A stretch of DNA of 64,000 nt from Orientallactaga sibirica (GCA_036365145.1 JAEOAD010000029.1:18234001-18298000), one strand, 5' to 3'. Shown: positions 23,863 to 35,759, numbered from the stretch's first letter. Numbers and translations: made by a program. Notes: generated by a model from the sequence alone, not told the origin.

Positions 23863-24195
23863 ACATAGGATAGGCAGAAGGAGCGGCTTTCTTAATCTTT
23901 ATAAGGTTACTTTGGTGGTGATTTAATTGTGGTACTTGCATAGCAACATGAACATGCCACATGCTACTGAACTGTGCAATAAAATAATTTTCTGTTATAT
24001 GAATTTCACTCAAAATAAAACAGTATATTTCAAGTATTTTCTGACATTAGCATTTCTGAAACTGCACATTGCTAATAGAATATCCTTAGGGTGTTTTCTA
24101 TGTGTATTTGTGTATTACAGGTAGATAAGCCATCACATAAAAATTGGAATTTTTCTCCTTTTTATTTTGTCTAAAGTCTTATTTAAACTTTGATT
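23863..24195. other. No recognisable feature
   Basis: Unassigned. Confidence 0.45.
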
Positions 24196-24349
24196 TGTTG
24201 AGCTGGAAAGATGGTGTAACAGTTAAGGTACTTGTTTACAAAGCCAAAAGACCCAGGCTCCATTCTGCAGTATACATATAAAGCCAGATGCTCAAGATGG
24301 CCCATGCATCCGGAGTTTGTTCGAGTGGCTAGAGGCCCTGGCATGGCCA

Positions 24350-24415
<66 letters not shown>

Positions 24416-24434
24416 CTCTCCATCTCTTTCTTCT

Positions 24435-24465
<31 letters not shown>

Positions 24466-24477
24466 CTCTCCATCTCT

Positions 24478-24524
<47 letters not shown>

Positions 24525-24536
24525 CTCTCCATCTCT

Positions 24537-24577
<41 letters not shown>

Positions 24578-24623
24578 TTTTTTCCTTCTCTCGCTTTCTT
24601 TTTTCTCCTTTCTTCCTCTCTTT

Positions 24624-24691
<68 letters not shown>

Positions 24692-24765
24692 TCGTTCTTT
24701 CTTTCCTTCTAGTTCACTCTCGCCCTCTTTCTCAGTTTCAAATGACTAAATAAAAAAAATTTTAA
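24196..24765 (+). mobile_element. Type 1 SINE containing a large TTTC expansion
   Basis: Sense type 1 head and body at 24198-24347 ('gagctggaaagatggtgtaa' to 'ggccctggcatgg'), then about 385 bp of TTTC-rich repeat (24350-24735), then the usual SINE end 'tttcaaatgactaaata' and an A-rich tail. The microsatellite thus grew inside the pyrimidine-rich zone of the SINE. Within it the non-TTTC block 'tctctctccatctctt' recurs three times (near 24413, 24463 and 24522). Confidence 0.85.
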
Positions 24766-24786
24766 ATATTAAAAAATATTTTAACA

Positions 24787-24928
24787 CCAGGCATGGTAGC
24801 ACACGTCTTAATCCCAGTACTCTGGTGGCAGAGGTAGGAGGATCGCTATGAGTTCAAGGCTACCCTGAGACTACATAGTCAATTCCAGGTCAGCGTGGGC
24901 TAGAGTGAAACCTCTCTCTCTCTCTCTC

Positions 24929-24994
<66 letters not shown>
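24787..24994 (+). mobile_element. B1 SINE with TC, A and TA tail
   Basis: B1 body 24787-24911, a (TC)n stretch to 24928, poly-A to 24944 and (TA)n of about 50 bp at 24945-24994. Confidence 0.88.
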
Positions 24995-24996
<2 letters not shown>

Positions 24997-26077
24997 CTTT
25001 GTTCACCACTACAATCTCAGAACCCAAACCTGGTGATGACATACAGTCAAAACTTGTGAGTTAAGTGAATGAAGCAAAATGATGGAACCACAGAGATTAG
25101 AGGTTCATATGGATGAATAGCAAAATGTCTTTTGTTACTATTCAAAGGATTATGAATATCTGTATTTTCTTCTATTTTCTTACCTAGAGTCTTAAATGTT
25201 AATCTTTTAAGTAAGTATTTTAATTTTATAATGAAGGTTGTGCAATGACAGTGAGGTATTTTTTAAACAACAGAATGCTTTTGAACTTGAGGATCCACAG
25301 ATAAGACTACCTTCTCTTTCCTGTTTGTAAAATATATTTATATTTAGGTATCTGTGTGAGGCAGCCATTTTAGTAGAATACAGTACACCAGTCCACTAAA
25401 TACTGTAGAAAGATATTGAGAAATGCCATGCTAGGAATTTATAAAAACATCCTAGTACTCAATTTATAGATAAAACATCTCTTGACTTTTAAGAAACTTT
25501 TGTGTTTTAGCATTAGCTTCACAGCCAAGTGGAGTGGAAGGTACAGAGCTTTCCCACACAGTCTCTGCTTTCTCATTGCATAGTGTTTCTCATGACTAGC
25601 ATCTTTCATCAGAGTAGCACATTAGTGATGTATCTGAATTGACACAGTCCTCTCCAAGTTTATGGCTGTGGCAAAGGCTGCTCTCACTCCAGAAAAACAC
25701 TGTTCTTTTCTACTTTTACCCTTTGTAGAACAGAGTTGGAGTTAAGTAATGTCACATTGATCTCTTCCTCTAAGTAATGTGAATTGAACTTTCTTCCATG
25801 TCTTTTGTTTTGATTTGGCTTTTTTTTTTTTTTTTTTTTTTTTTGATTAAACAGAGGCTTGATTGGAACTCACAGCTTTACTTTTCTCAACTTCCAGAAT
25901 GCTGGTTTGATTTGTGTATGGTTGATAACACTTATCTTTTCAATGATTAATAAAACCTCATTGTGTATACCCAATTGATTCCTTCTACTGCTCAATGGGA
26001 TCTTGGTTGAGTCTATGGTTCTACAATTATTAAACAAATCTACAATAGATGTCTTTGTACAAGTTTTTGTGTTGAAT
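24995..26077. other. Unassigned, with a poly-T run
   Basis: Poly-T at 25820-25844. No SINE body is attached on either side that I can recognise. Nothing else seen. Confidence 0.45.
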
Positions 26078-26574
26078 ATCATTGTTCCTCTTTTTCTTTC
26101 TTTCTTTCTCTTTTTATATATTTTTTCTTTTTTCTTTCTCTTTTTTTTTTTTTTGTTTTTTGTTTTTGAGAGAGGCACAGAGGGAGACAGAGAGAGAGGG
26201 AGAGGAACCCAAGAATGGGCACGCCAGCAGCCTCTCAGCTGCTGTGAATGAACTCCAGATGTGTGCTCCCCCTTGTGAGCAAGTGTGCCATTGTGCCTTT
26301 GCGACACTTTGCATCTGGCTAACCGTGGGATCAGGAGATTGGAACTGAGGTTCTTAGGCTTAGCAGGCAGGTGCCTTAACCACTAAGCCATCTCTCCAGC
26401 CCTTTTCTTTTTTATTTTTTGAGGTAGGGTCTCACTCTAGCCCAAGATGACCTAGAATTCACTATGTAGTCCCAGGGTGGCCTTGAACTCAGTGATCCTC
26501 CTTCCTCTGCCTCCTGGAGGAGTGCTGGGATTAAAGGCGTGTACCACCACTCCTGGTGCATCATTGTTCATCTT
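26078..26574 (-). mobile_element. Type 2 SINE inserted in the tail of a B1, both antisense
   Basis: 26167-26402 is a type 2 SINE (antisense, ending 'gccatctctccagccc') and 26415-26560 a B1 (antisense). A shared flank atcattgttc plus nearby bases occurs at 26078 and 26560, outside the pair. The B1 therefore appears to have inserted first and the type 2 SINE to have entered its T-rich tail region later. Confidence 0.82.
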
Positions 26575-26599
26575 CTTTGGCTAACTTTCAAATGAGAAA

Positions 26600-26933
26600 A
26601 TAGCTAGCTTATATGGTAAGATTGTGTTTAATTTTGGGAAAAAGGATAAACCAAATTATTCCTACATTGATGAATCATTTTGCATTTCCAACAAAAATGA
26701 ATGAGACTTCTTGTTCCATCTCATTGCCAGCACTGAATGCTATTTGTCTTTCTGGAGTTTGGCCATATTGAGAGGTTTGTAGTGGTAGCTCATTGTGACT
26801 GTGATGTACATAATTTTTTCATATTCTTATTGTTATTTATCTTTGTGATGTGTTTTTAAGATATTTGGACCATTTTTTTACAACAGCTTGTCTTTTTTCT
26901 TATTGTTGAGGAGTTTTTAAAAATGTTTTATTT

Positions 26934-26972
<39 letters not shown>

Positions 26973-27290
26973 TGAAGGAGGGGGAGAATGGGAGTTACAG
27001 GCCGTTGGCCACTGCAACTTGCTTTCTAAGTTTGCAGTACTTACTGATTTTAATTTCATTTAGCTTCCCTACATATTTTGATGCTCTAATTTTAGACACA
27101 TCCATGCTAAGAATGCTTATATCTTCTTAGAGAACTGGCTCTTTAATTACTGTCATTCTACTTTGTATCACCAGTGATTTTCTTCCATTTGAAATATTCC
27201 TACATATGTCATTGTTATATAGCTACTTCTACATTATTTTGATTAGTATTAGCATAATATGTATTTTTCTTCCAAATGATTTAAAATATT
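26600..27290 (-). mobile_element. Ancient L1 pieces, antisense, with a SINE scrap
   Basis: 26640-26925 resembles the antisense of L1M 3' sequence ('cattgccagcactgaatgct', 'gtagtggtagctcattgtga'). 27040-27280 resembles antisense of an upstream ORF2 part ('gatgctctaattttagacac', 'tatatcttcttagagaactg'). Between them 26924-27022 is an ATTT tail and the 3' end of a type 1 SINE. Confidence 0.55.
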
Positions 27291-27306
27291 TTACTTATTT
27301 ACAAGG

Positions 27307-27337
<31 letters not shown>

Positions 27338-27492
27338 CATATTAATGTATGAATGGTCTTGGGCACATCAGGGCATCTTGCCCTTGCAAATGAACTCCAA
27401 ACACATGTGCCCCTTTGTGCAGTACTAGAGAATCAAACCCAGACCAGCTATTTTGGTAGCAAGCATCTTTAACGGCTGAACTGTCTTCCCAG
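27291..27492 (-). mobile_element. Type 1 SINE, antisense, diverged
   Basis: (GA)n at 27305-27337, 'cttgcaaatgaactccaaac', 'ctagagaatcaaacccagac', ending near 'ctgtcttcccagtt'. Confidence 0.7.
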
Positions 27493-27509
27493 TTACATCC
27501 AAATACTTC

Positions 27510-27645
27510 TAATCACAAGACATGTTGGCCAACACCTGTCATCTGAGAACTCTTGTCATCTCAGAATTCAAGAGAAGATGTAGGAGGATTTCTACAAGTT
27601 CCAGCTAGGAATACATAGTGAAACTCTATAGTAAAATACTTACTT
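27510..27645 (+). mobile_element. Old B1-like SINE
   Basis: Weak B1 order: 'gttggccaacacctgtcatc', 'gtaggaggatttctacaag', 'aatacatagtgaaactc'. Confidence 0.4.
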
Positions 27646-27825
27646 TCAGTCAAGCATGGTGTTGCATTCCTTTAGTCCCTGCACTCAGGATGCAGAGGTC
27701 AGGAGGATTCCCTTGAGTTTGAGGCCACCTTCAAACTGAGAATACATAGTGAACTTCAGGTCAACCTGGGCTAGAGCAAGACCCTACTTTGAAAAACAAA
27801 CAAAAAAAAAAAAAAAAAAAGAAAA
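27646..27825 (+). mobile_element. B1 SINE
   Basis: 'caagcatggtgttgcattcc' to 'gcaagaccctactttg' with a poly-A tail to about 27821. Confidence 0.82.
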
Positions 27826-28153
27826 AACTTTGTATGTTTTGATATATAAAGTATATTTTTCATACAGAACAAATAGATTTTGTCTTATTTGTTCTATTCT
27901 GATGATGTCTGTCACTTGCTTAGTAATATCTGTACATAAATTTTAAGGATGCATTCCAAATATAGAAATTTTGAACATTGATAAATTCATTGTCTGTGTT
28001 TCCTCCATATCTGACATCCAATTCTAGTTCTGAAACTTAGGTCATTTCTTCAAGCTGTGTATATTTATCTTTAATATTTTAATTGATAAAATGGTATACC
28101 TAGAAAAAAGGACCTGCTCTAAATAGGCAATTGGCAGTGTGTTGGTAAGTTTG
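27826..28153. other. No recognisable feature
   Basis: Unassigned. Confidence 0.45.
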
Positions 28154-28339
28154 AAGAGGAAACATCAGCCGGGCGTGGTGGTGCATGCCTTTAATCCCAG
28201 CACTTGGGAGGCAGAGGTAGGAGGATCACCATGAGTTCAAGGCCACCCTGAGACTCCATAGTGAATTTCAGGTCAGCCTGAGCCAGAGTGAGACCCTACC
28301 TCAAAAAACCAAAAAAAAAAAAAAAAAAGAGGAAACATC
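28154..28339 (+). mobile_element. B1 SINE with exact target duplication
   Basis: Close to the local B1 consensus (28167-28326, starting gccgggcgtggtgg). The 13-bp aagaggaaacatc flanks it at 28154-28166 and 28327-28339. Box A and box B regions are intact. Confidence 0.93.
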
Positions 28340-29186
28340 TTAAGACTCTATATTCTGTATCACTCTTTGATTTGATTTATCTGTGTCTCTGAGTATAAAA
28401 ATGCTTTTCTTAGTTTTTTCTCCCAGCTAAGAGTTGGTAGAGTTGTACATATATCTTTGTGATCAGGCCAGCCAGTTCTCATAAAACTCCAACAGTCAAT
28501 CTCTGGTAAAGAAATTCTTCTGTGGACAGATTTTCTGAAGAACAGAAGAACATTCTGGTATATTTCCACACAATTCCTTTTCCTTCTCCTGGGATTAGGA
28601 GAAGAGTTTCACTGTTCTCCAATGTTCACTGTGTGAATGTAGTGAAACTTCTGGGAAACTTCAGGAACTAGGTGAGGACCTGGCCCCATCACAGGACTCC
28701 TTCTGGGAAACAATAAACTTGGTGAGGACTGAACCTCATCTTCGGACTTCACTGAGCTTGTAAGGTCTCCTTCTGAAGTTTCAGCACTTCCGCAATTGAA
28801 GTTTTCTCAGGTGGGCACTGGTGCTCACAAAAATTTCTCCTCACTGGTTTTTGCTCTTATAAGCTGCTATACTCTTTCTAAGTTTAGAAGTGCTACTTAG
28901 CCTGGATCCTAACTTTTTAAATGAATATAATTTGTTACTTTCTCAGTTTGATTACATTTTTACTTGTTTTTAAAACTCAGTGGTAACTTTTAAACTCCTT
29001 ATGTGTTAGAACAGAAAATTGAAGTGCAGGCATTTATGTTAAGAACAAAGGAAATACCTCATTATTAGTAGGAAATATTGTCATATGGAATGATTGAAGA
29101 ATACTATGTGGAATCTTACAAATATAATATATTGGGGTGTATGCTACTGAAAATATGCAATATGCATACCAAGGTCAATAGAGAAT
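28340..29186. other. Unassigned, with a 52-bp imperfect duplication
   Basis: 'cttctgggaaac' starts near-repeats at 28648 and 28700, each followed by related 'ggtgaggac' blocks. The surrounding 28560-28900 stretch could be an old LTR but I cannot assign it. Confidence 0.4.
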
Positions 29187-29204
29187 AATATACACTTTAA
29201 AAAC

Positions 29205-29248
<44 letters not shown>

Positions 29249-29500
29249 TTTTGGAGACACAGAGAGAGACAGACAGAAAGGGCGAGGGAGACAGATAGAG
29301 ATGAGAGCGCCAACAGTCTCTCAGCTGCTGTGAATGAAATCCAGATGCGTGCGCCTCCTTGTGGGCAAGTGCGGCATTGCACCCTTGTGTCACTGTATCT
29401 GGCTAAACGTGGGACCTGGAGATTGGAACCGGGTTCTTAGGCTTAGCAGTCAGGCGCCATAACCACTAAGCCATCTCTCTAGCCCAATATAAACTTTTTA
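29187..29500 (-). mobile_element. Type 2 SINE, antisense
   Basis: ATTT repeats (29208-29251) and a GA-rich stretch precede a well-preserved type 2 body ending 'gccatctctctagccc'. The flanks aatatacacttt (29187) and aatataaacttt (29486) form an imperfect target duplication. Confidence 0.88.
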
Positions 29501-30354
29501 AGAATTCCAACCAGGAGATTAATGGAGCTACTGTATTAAATGCAAGATTTTCAGGGGTGACTGTTTAATGAACAAGTAAGAGAAAGAATTGAAGACCGCA
29601 TAGCATTTTGGAACTCAAAATGTGGCTGCATTGAAATCTCCTCACATTATGAGAACACAATATATCTGAAGCATGGAGCTCTGAAACAGTGATGAGTTAA
29701 CCTTTTCACATCATAATGAGATACAGTGAAGAAAAAGGGGTGAAAGTCCCAATTCTTTAATCTCATTATTGGAAATTTCCACACATCACACTGAAGCTAC
29801 ATTATAACTGGAAGCCCCAACTATAAAAGAAATTTTGTTTTCACCAAGATATTTAAAATTTAACTAGGAAATTTAAATTAAGAGGGAAATAACTTTATTT
29901 ATGGACACTGGAAAAATAGAATAAAGCAACAGTCTATACTAGATTAATTTTATTGGAATTGACTCTACCTTTAGCTGAAGGCTGACACACTTTCTCTTGA
30001 GAATTTATTAAGGATGCATGTGCAGTACCAATTAAAAATTCAAAATGAAATAAAACATGATCTTCCTGCCTAGGGTGAAAACCAGAATTCTTGTATTTAA
30101 TATAATATCATCTTTCAATATTTTCTCTAAAATGACATAATTCATTAGCAAAATTCAATGTTTTATTATCAGAGTTTGTAATAATAAATGACAGAAAACC
30201 CTAGAATTTATTGAAGTGTTATTAATTTGCTCATATACTCAAAAAGTATCATAAACATTTTTGTCACCTATATAAATTTCTTACATTTGAAGTCACGGTC
30301 TTGTTTATCATAATACATAATACAACTGTCACTTGCTGCATGAAAAGTATGTTA
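29501..30354. other. No recognisable feature
   Basis: AT-rich, unassigned. Confidence 0.45.
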
Positions 30355-30359
30355 CCTTG

Positions 30360-30708
30360 TGTGGTGGTTTGATTCAGGTGTCCCCAATAAACTTGGGTTT
30401 TTCTGGATGCTAGGTTCCCCAGCTGATAGCAATTGGAAATTAATGCTTCCCAGAGGCAGTGTATTATTGGGGGAAGGCTTATGGGTATTATGCCCAGTTT
30501 CCCTTTGCCAGTGTTTGGCATACTCTCCTATTGATATTGTCTACCTTATGTTGAACAGGAAGTGATGTCCACCCTCTGCTCATTACATCATTTTCCCTGC
30601 CATTGTGTAGCATCCCCTGGAGTCTGTAAGCCAAAATAAACATTTTTTTCCCCAAAAGCTGCTCTTGGTCAGGTGATTTCTCCCAGCAATGTGAACCTGA
30701 CTGCAACA
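30360..30708 (+). mobile_element. Complete solo LTR, MaLR/ORR1-like
   Basis: 349 bp from tgtggtggtttgattc to 'gaacctgactgcaaca', with AATAAA about 75 bp from the end. The 5-bp ccttg at 30355-30359 and 30709-30713 is an exact target duplication. Related to but distinct from the LTRs at 2300 and 23552. Confidence 0.88.
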
Positions 30709-30713
30709 CCTTG

Positions 30714-31934
30714 TCACCCCCAAATACCCAAAGCCATTCCTTTACAATATTATCATGATCTATGAGTATTTATCTTCAAGTACTTCTTCCTGATTGTGTT
30801 ACAAACCTACACACACACACACACACACACACACACTGTCACTTGCTTATTTTATAGCTGTTAATTGTGTAAGTCATCGCAAGGGTTGGGTTCATGATTT
30901 TTCTTCTTTAGCCAAAACTTTACTTGACATGTCAGCTCATCAACAACCTGACCATGGTACAGTCACCCAAATATTCAGTTCTAGTAAATGTGAATCCTGC
31001 AGTTGCTCTGTCTGTGATGGACTGTAACAATGATTTACAGGTACTTTTTAATCTGGTAGTAATACTATGCTGTCTAGGACATACTGGCGGACACCTCTTT
31101 GCCCCCAGCCTACTGACTCTACAATGTAGCAAGGTAACACTTTACAACTGATCCTTTGATATTCAAGCATGACTCTCTAGACAATGACAAAATATCCTTT
31201 CATTTCTTTATTGGCATTACAAATACAAAACGGCACAGTGAAATTCTTATTCAATTTCAATTAAGGGTTAATAGTATTGTGTGCCTAGAGGAAATATTTC
31301 TCCCTTAAGTATCAAAACTGCCAGAGAGTTCCGAATGAAAAGCAAATACCATGCCAATAAGTATGGTGGCTAATCTCGAGATTATAGTCTGCTACCCCCC
31401 AAAATGGAAATGCTCCAACACTTAACATCAGCCTTTGCTATGACTTCTTCCCAATGCTAATCTAGATTTCAGCTGGCAAAAAAAGCCTTTCCTTTTATAT
31501 CACATTAAATGATTTGTTTAAACAGGTCATATACATTTAGCAAAGTACCCCCATAATTTCTAATGGCAAAAGAACATGAAATTTTGCTTAAAATCTATGA
31601 TTTTAAAGTCAAACAGTTAAAAATGACCTCCACTAAAGCCAGTTGGTGGCAGTGGGATTTAGGCAAGTCTCATACCACCCTCTGGGCTTCATTTTTCCCA
31701 CTAATTAAAATAGAGGCAACACCAACTATATAGTTGGTGTTATAAGGTTTTGTTTTCTGTGATAAGATAACTAGTTGAAGTTCCTTGTCTACTTCTGTTA
31801 GTTCCTTCACCATAGATACAGAATTCATATTTAAAATAGTTTGCATGCAACATATTGTGTAAGTATTGAACATATTGTGGTAACCAACCAAATAGAAGGG
31901 ATTCAGCCTCTTGCTTAAAAAGCCAGTCAAGATC
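30714..31934. other. Unassigned, with a CA microsatellite
   Basis: (CA)n at 30809-30836. The rest holds short overlapping open frames at 30794-31151 without recognisable similarity. Confidence 0.5.
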
Positions 31935-32885
31935 CTAGCATTGGCTTTGTGGTGGTCATACTGAAGCAGTCACAAGAGAAGTGGGGGCATTGGCTTCATT
32001 GGGGTCATTCTGAAACTGTCACAGGAGAAGTGGGGGCATTGACTTTGTGATGGCCATACTAAAGCTATCACAGGACAAGTGGGGACATTGGCTTTGTGAA
32101 GGTCATACTGAAACTGTCACAGGACAAGTGGGGACATTGGCTTCATGATGGTCATACTGAAACTGTCACAGGAGAAAGGGGTCACTGGCTTTTGATGGTC
32201 ATACTGAAGCTGTCACAAGAGAAGTGAGGTTGATGGACCTCATTAGAATGGATACTGAAGCAGTCAACAGGAGAAGTTGGGGCATTGGGACTCGTGACAG
32301 TCATACTCAAGCTGTCCAGAGAAGTGGGAACTTTGAGGCTGGAGAAGATGGCTTAGTGATTAAGGCATATGCCTGCAAAGTCAAAGGACCCTGGTTCGAT
32401 TCCCTAGAATCTACATAAGCCAAATGCACAAGGAGGCACATGCATCTGGAGTTCGTTTGCAGTCTCTGGAGGCCATAGCATGTGCTCTCTCTCTCAATCT
32501 CTCTCTCTCTCTCAAATAAATATATAAATAAAATATAGTTTAAAATGAATAAATGGGGACTTTGGCTTTATTACAGTCAATCCTGAAGATTTCACAGGAG
32601 AAGGGGGACATTGGGCCTCACGACAGTAGATACTGAAGTTATCACAGGAGAAGTGGGGACATTGGGCCCTGTGACAGTCATAGTGAATCTATCCACAGGA
32701 GAATTGGTGCTTTGTGTCTCATAACAGTGGTAACAAAGTTGTCACAGGAATAGTCAGGCATTGGCTACATGACAGTGAACATTAAAGCTGTCTGCAGGAG
32801 AATTGGGGGCTTTGGGTCTCATGATGGTGGATACTAAAGTTGTGACAGGATAAGTGGGCACTTCTGGGGCCATGAGTAGATCACC
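31935..32885 (+). repeat. Minisatellite, ~49-50-bp period, about 15 units, split by a SINE
   Basis: Unit starts ('cattggctt' or equivalent) fall at about 31939, 31988, 32037, 32086, 32135 and 32183, a regular 49-bp step. After the SINE they fall near 32561, 32611, 32662, 32711, 32761, 32811 and 32861, a step of about 50. A conserved core is CTGTCACAGGAGAAGTGG. Left units carry a 'ggtcatactgaaactg' variant, right units a 'gggcctc...acagtagatactgaag' variant, so the array has two sub-blocks. The period is not a multiple of three and no frame stays open, so it does not look coding. Confidence 0.92.
32331..32558 (+). mobile_element. Type 1 SINE inside the minisatellite
   Basis: Sense copy from 'aggctggagaagatggctta' with box B 'ggttcgattcc' to a TC-rich zone and an AAAT tail. 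The repeat-unit sequence ggaactttg before it and gggactttg after it form the likely target duplication, so the SINE landed in an existing array. Confidence 0.88.
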
Positions 32886-33886
32886 ATGGAAGCCATGGGT
32901 ACTTACCAAATTCTTCTGGACTTGGTTGGGGGTATAACTACTAGCTGAACAACAGCGATTGTCACATAGAAACAGGTAGTAATAGTACCTGAGTTGGTAT
33001 TACAGCTCATTGGATAAGGCAAAGAGGTGGAAGAAGCAAAACATTGACACTTATACTAAGAGAAATGAAAAATAAATGCTCCACTCATAATGGAAGTGGG
33101 GTTAAAAAAAAGACAAAAGCCTTTACTGAATGCAAGCAATGTCCTTGAATTTTGAAAGCTCCATATTTGTTCAATAATTTTCAACAGAATAAAAAAATGC
33201 CTCATTATTTTTGGAAATAATAACACTCCATAATGTTTTGGTTTTCTTTTATAAAACAATTAGTTTTCAAGGGAAATTTAATTTTGTTTGTCACACTGTT
33301 TTCCTGTAACAAAATGGAAAACTCTTATCAAGAGTTAATTGTATTTCACTCTTTTTTAGAATTTGTGTGAAAATAAAGGGAGAAAAGGCAGCCACTGAGC
33401 ATATGGTTTACTACAATGAAGAAAATAATACTTACAATCAACTTTCATTTTTAGTTTTGTTATGTTTATGTTTTAATAGAATAGCTATAATTAAAGATGT
33501 GCTCTCCTTTCAGGGTGTATATTTATTTGAAGCCATGATTTTGAGCTCTTATCAGGTACTATGGAGGAAGCAGGATGCATTCAGTGACAGGGTGATAAGA
33601 TAAGGTTTGTGAGTGGGACTAACATCCAGACTCGATGGTATCCTGAATAATTGGAAGACTCCACCTTCTTTTCTGAGCTCACCTCTTTCAATTCCTCCCT
33701 GTTCATGTACTCCACAAAGATAAGTCAGAGTCTAGAGGTGGTTAAGCACTATACTTATCTTAGACTCTTTGCACTATGTACTCTGTTGATCCCTGAAATA
33801 TTATGCATGGCTGTCTTCTCATGCGCATCTTCAAAGGTCACCTTCCAAGGGATGTCTTATATCACAACCCCAACTTGTATCTTACT
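32886..33886. other. No recognisable feature
   Basis: Unassigned; short open frames at 33367-33603 and 33651-33914 have no recognisable product. Confidence 0.45.
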
Positions 33887-34254
33887 TTTCTCATTGCTGT
33901 GCCAAAAGGTCTGACTTAAAGAAGGAAGGATTGTTTTACTTCATGGTTTGAAGGTATAGTCTATCACATCAGGAAAAGCAAAATTATAGAAAACTGAGGT
34001 GGTTGATTATATTGTCCCTGCAGTCACAAAGCAGAGAGGGATGACCACCTACTTACTTTCTACTTTTCATTCAGTCTGAGAACCAAGCCCTGAAATTGTG
34101 TTGCCCACAATCTGGGCATTCTAAGTGAAGTTTTCCTACTTTCACTAAACTTCCCTGAAAACACAACCACAGACATACTAAGAAGTGTGTTTCATAGGAG
34201 ATTCTGAGTCCTGTCATCCTGACAATCAAGATTAACTATGACACCCAAACATAT
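33887..34254 (-). mobile_element. LTR-like rodent repeat, antisense (MaLR type, second family)
   Basis: Blocks 'tttctcattgctgtgccaaa', 'catggtttgaaggtatagtc', 'cacaaagcagagagggatg', 'cttttcattcagtctgag' and 'caatcaagattaactatgac' follow the order of a very common rodent repeat ending in AATAAA and 'agtaacta'. Copies also lie at 35726-36350 and 51080-51446. The family name is uncertain. Confidence 0.6.
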
Positions 34255-34332
34255 TACATAAATCATAACAGCGAAGCTCTGGTTCTAAACTCTCATGTTT
34301 ATCTCAGTGAAAAATACATTTAGTCTATCTAG

Positions 34333-34582
34333 AAAAATCCTTGCTCTTGAGAAATGACTCAGTGTTTAAGGCAACTTGTCTGCAAAGCCTGAGGATGTGA
34401 GTTTGATTTTTCAGTACCTTCGCAAAGCCAGATGCACAAGGTAGCCTATGTGTGTTGTGGAGTTCATTTGCAGTGGCTAAAAGCCCTGGCATGCCCATTT
34501 TCATGTTTTTTTTCCCTCTCTCATTCTCTCCCTCTTTCTTATTCTCACTATTTCTCAAATAAATGGATAAATAAAAATCCTT
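34333..34582 (+). mobile_element. Type 1 SINE, sense
   Basis: tRNA head 'gaaatgactcagtgtttaa', body with 'ggagttcatttgcagtggct', pyrimidine-rich zone and AAAT tail. Exact 10-bp flanks aaaaatcctt at 34333-34342 and 34573-34582. Confidence 0.9.
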
Positions 34583-35532
34583 AATATCTTTCCAGTTATA
34601 AACTTGTTCAAAAGTATTAGTGCAACATCTCTTGTAAGACCCAGGCATCTCTTAATGGTGATCTCCTGTAAAATCACAATTCAAGTTACAAATATCAATA
34701 TACAGTGGAATGGAATAAATATTCCCATTGCAAAAGAGATGAATGGGGTTATAGCAAGGAAAAGATGAGTACCAAGCAAGACCAGAAGCCAGCAATGCAA
34801 ATATCAAATCCTGTGACTCCAAGTCCCACATCTCTGGTCATGGTGGCATCATTGGGCTTCAAAAGCATGGTGCAGCCCCACCCCTCCAGTTTTCCATTTT
34901 TCAGCCTTCAAAACTCTAGATGCAATTCTACTTCATTTCTGAGTAGATACCCCATATTCTGGCATCTTTACCACACTGATATCTCCCATATAGCTTAGAA
35001 TTCCCTTTCTCAGCTTCATGCAATGGCCTTTCTGGGAAGCACATGGCATGACCTCAGCAGTTTTCTTTCTGTGAAGCCAACCCCAGAGCACATTGAGTGG
35101 CTTCAATGGTTTTTCTAGAACCTTGGTGCAATCATTTATGATGCCTTAACTCTTGCATTTTGCATTCTTGCAAAACCAACATCATGGGGACAATGCTGCC
35201 AAATTCTGTCATCAGTTTGAGATATAGTCTGGCCTCATTTCATGACAAATACAGTGGCTTCCGTGAGTCTTGAGTATCTGAACCTGAGAAAACATTGCCC
35301 ATTATACTTATTTTGAGTAGGAAAACTACAGCTATATGTTCAGCTTAGTGTTTCTACTTTCAAATAACTTTGCATGTTAGATAAGATGAAACCTTTGATG
35401 GTTCTAGCATTCTAGTGCTTCTCTTGCTGTCCACACTCTTCTACATTCCTCCCTAAATGAGTTGTTCAGGCTTACAAACCACATGGTCAGGTTTATTATA
35501 CTTTTCTGTTACCAAATATGTGGGAAAATTTT
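34583..35532. other. No recognisable feature
   Basis: Unassigned; the 97-codon frame at 34705-34998 resembles no known protein. Confidence 0.45.
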
Positions 35533-35724
35533 TATTTATTTTTTAATATTTAAATATTTATGAAAGAGAGAGAGAGCACAACAAAGCCTCCAGCCACTGC
35601 AAACAAACTCCAGGTGAATGTACCACCTTATGCATATGGGTTACCTGGGTACTGGGGAATTGAACCTGGGCACTTTGGTTTCACAGGCAAGCACCTTAAC
35701 CACTAAGTCATCTCTCCAGCCTAA
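35533..35724 (-). mobile_element. Type 1 SINE, antisense
   Basis: ATTT-rich tail, short GA run, 'cactgcaaacaaactccagg', ending 'gtcatctctccagcct'. Confidence 0.8.
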
Positions 35725-35725
35725 A

Positions 35726-35727
35726 AT

Positions 35728-35759
<32 letters not shown>

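Noticed and set aside
24232..24753. 173-codon FLS-repeat frame and the Lys/Glu/Arg-rich minus-strand frames
   Set aside because: Entirely explained by the TTTC expansion within a SINE; a four-base repeat stays open only because no TTTC frame contains a stop.
25870..26307. 145-codon minus-strand frame
   Set aside because: Made of type 2 SINE and its poly-A tail.
31935..32885. CRISPR array
   Set aside because: Units are tandem without unique spacers, and the genome is a mammal.
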